NCBI GenBank assembly: GCA_049680295.1
Contig: JBAUHN010000233.1
Span: forward strand, 1 to 5,865
Direction of reading: 5' to 3'
Length of the DNA: 5,865 bases
From: JBAUHN01 sp049680295
GTDB lineage: Bacteria > Pseudomonadota > Alphaproteobacteria > Rhodobacterales > Rhodobacteraceae
Position 1 is the first letter of the stretch; each line of letters begins with the position of its first letter. Shown one piece after another: positions 5,044-5,865 of the stretch. Position numbers and translations under genes: made by a program. The notes under the pieces were generated by a model. The model saw nothing but the letters and a program-made list of their open reading frames with translations, was not told where the DNA came from and searched no databases.

Positions 5044-5865
5044 CGCAGTTGAAGCCGTCACCGGCGAAATTTTCCGTGAAGGTTGGGATCGCATTCGTGG
5101 CTCGATGCAAGGCCTCAACAGCAAGAAGCATGCGCAGCTTTATCGGGCGGCGAGGGGCCACCGTGCAGCCGTGTTCAAGGCTATCAAGAACGGCGGAACT
5201 CATAACAAAGGCCAGCTCAGCAACCAACTGTCCTACATCACACGCGACCACAAGCTATCGCATTTCGTTGACAGTAGAGGAACGTTCGACGGAAAGACGA
5301 GGTTTGATGACAAAGACATCAAAAATCTGACGGATCGGTTTGCCGAACGTTGGAGCAGTGACTTCCGTCCAAAGATGGGAAACACCACCCATATGTTGAT
5401 GTCTTTTCCTCACGGAACGAAGGCAGATGATGTTCGTGATATCGCGTCTGACGTTTGCGAGCGCTTCTTTGAGACAGACGAAGGCCATTTTGATTATGTG
5501 ATTGCGATCCACAAGGATCGCGATCACCCGCACGCACATATCGTCCTGAACCGGCGATCCCAGGAGGGCGAGTTCTTTTATTTGGGCCGGGATCATCGGT
5601 TCAACTATGACGACTTTCGGTGCGCAATGGTCGAAGAGGCAGAGAAGTACGGGGTCAAGCTAGAAGCGACGCGACGCGTAGATCGCGGTGTCGTGCATTA
5701 CCCACCAAGCACCAGAGAAATCTATGCCGTGAAAGAAGACGCCTGCAATGGGGTTGCGCGTGAACCTGTCCAGCGCGAGAGAGTTGGTCGCAATCTGGCA
5801 CGAACATTGGCTGAAATCGCAAGCACACGCGTTGTCTACCACTCGCTTGCGGCTGAGGCCTCAGC
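5030..5865 (+). CDS. VirD2-like relaxase (mobilization nuclease), TTG start, 3' end beyond window
   Basis: This frame is open from 5018 to the window end, giving 278 residues from TTG 5030. That start has GAGGGAG (5016-5022) 7 nt upstream and overlaps mobC by 14 nt; TTG 5024 is too close to it, and no ATG precedes residue 26. All three relaxase motifs are visible. Motif I is QLSYITRDHK with the candidate nucleophile Tyr69. Motif II is HMLMSFPHGT (121-130). Motif III is HKDRDHPHAHIVLNRR (161-176), the three-histidine metal site. Motif III and the following NYDDFRCAMVEEAEKYGVKLEATRR closely resemble Agrobacterium VirD2 and suggest the MOBP class. The protein would nick oriT, stay bound to the 5' end and pilot the strand through a type IV secretion system. 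No coupling protein or mating-pair genes are in the window. The C-terminal domain is missing here only because the window ends. Confidence 0.92.
   Translation, partial: MARNSAVEAVTGEIFREGWDRIRGSMQGLNSKKHAQLYRAARGHRAAVFKAIKNGGTHNKGQLSNQLSYITRDHKLSHFVDSRGTFDGKTRFDDKDIKNLTDRFAERWSSDFRPKMGNTTHMLMSFPHGTKADDVRDIASDVCERFFETDEGHFDYVIAIHKDRDHPHAHIVLNRRSQEGEFFYLGRDHRFNYDDFRCAMVEEAEKYGVKLEATRRVDRGVVHYPPSTREIYAVKEDACNGVAREPVQRERVGRNLARTLAEIASTRVVYHSLAAEAS

Overview
This window looks like the mobilization region of an alphaproteobacterial plasmid or mobilizable island. A Rhodobacterales (roseobacter/Paracoccus-like) host is my best guess, from the GC-rich genes, the protein style and the Ti-plasmid-like transfer proteins. 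No replication gene is visible, so plasmid versus integrated element cannot be decided here.

Layout, left to right. Positions 1-259 are a hairpin-rich leader before a complete ardC-type antirestriction gene (260-1138, +). A minus-strand group of three small genes of unknown function follows: a 53-aa protein (2037-1876), a 72-aa protein overlapping it by 8 nt (1883-1665), and a 138-aa exported protein (1611-1195). Positions 2038-2438 hold no gene but several inverted repeats, including a perfect 17-bp hairpin. Next is a tightly coupled minus-strand pair: a ParA-fold ATPase most like VirC1 of Agrobacterium (3808-3095), and a 218-aa protein with a disordered Pro/Lys-rich first half that sits in the position of VirC2 (3095-2439). 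Upstream of the ATPase lies about 290 bp of degenerate heptanucleotide repeat (consensus TCGCGTG, 3819-4110). After a plain spacer comes a 70-bp AT-rich inverted repeat with perfect 24-bp arms (4366-4435). Five bases further is a sequence matching the T-DNA border core of Ti plasmids at 11 of 12 positions (4440-4451). The plus-strand mob operon follows: an HTH-MobC accessory protein (4468-5043) and a VirD2-like relaxase starting at TTG 5030 and running off the end.

How the parts may work together (inference). MobC and the VirD2-like relaxase would assemble at 4366-4451 and nick the minus strand between 4442 and 4443. The VirC1-like ATPase and its partner would assist relaxosome assembly or delivery to a type IV secretion channel supplied elsewhere. 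If the nick is placed correctly, the transferred strand leads through the heptamer array, the virC-like pair and the small genes to ardC, and the mob genes enter last. ardC would then lie in the leading region, with the transferred strand as its template, as expected for an early-expressed antirestriction gene. The most unusual parts are the border-like nick site beside the large inverted repeat and the heptamer array ahead of the virC1-like gene.
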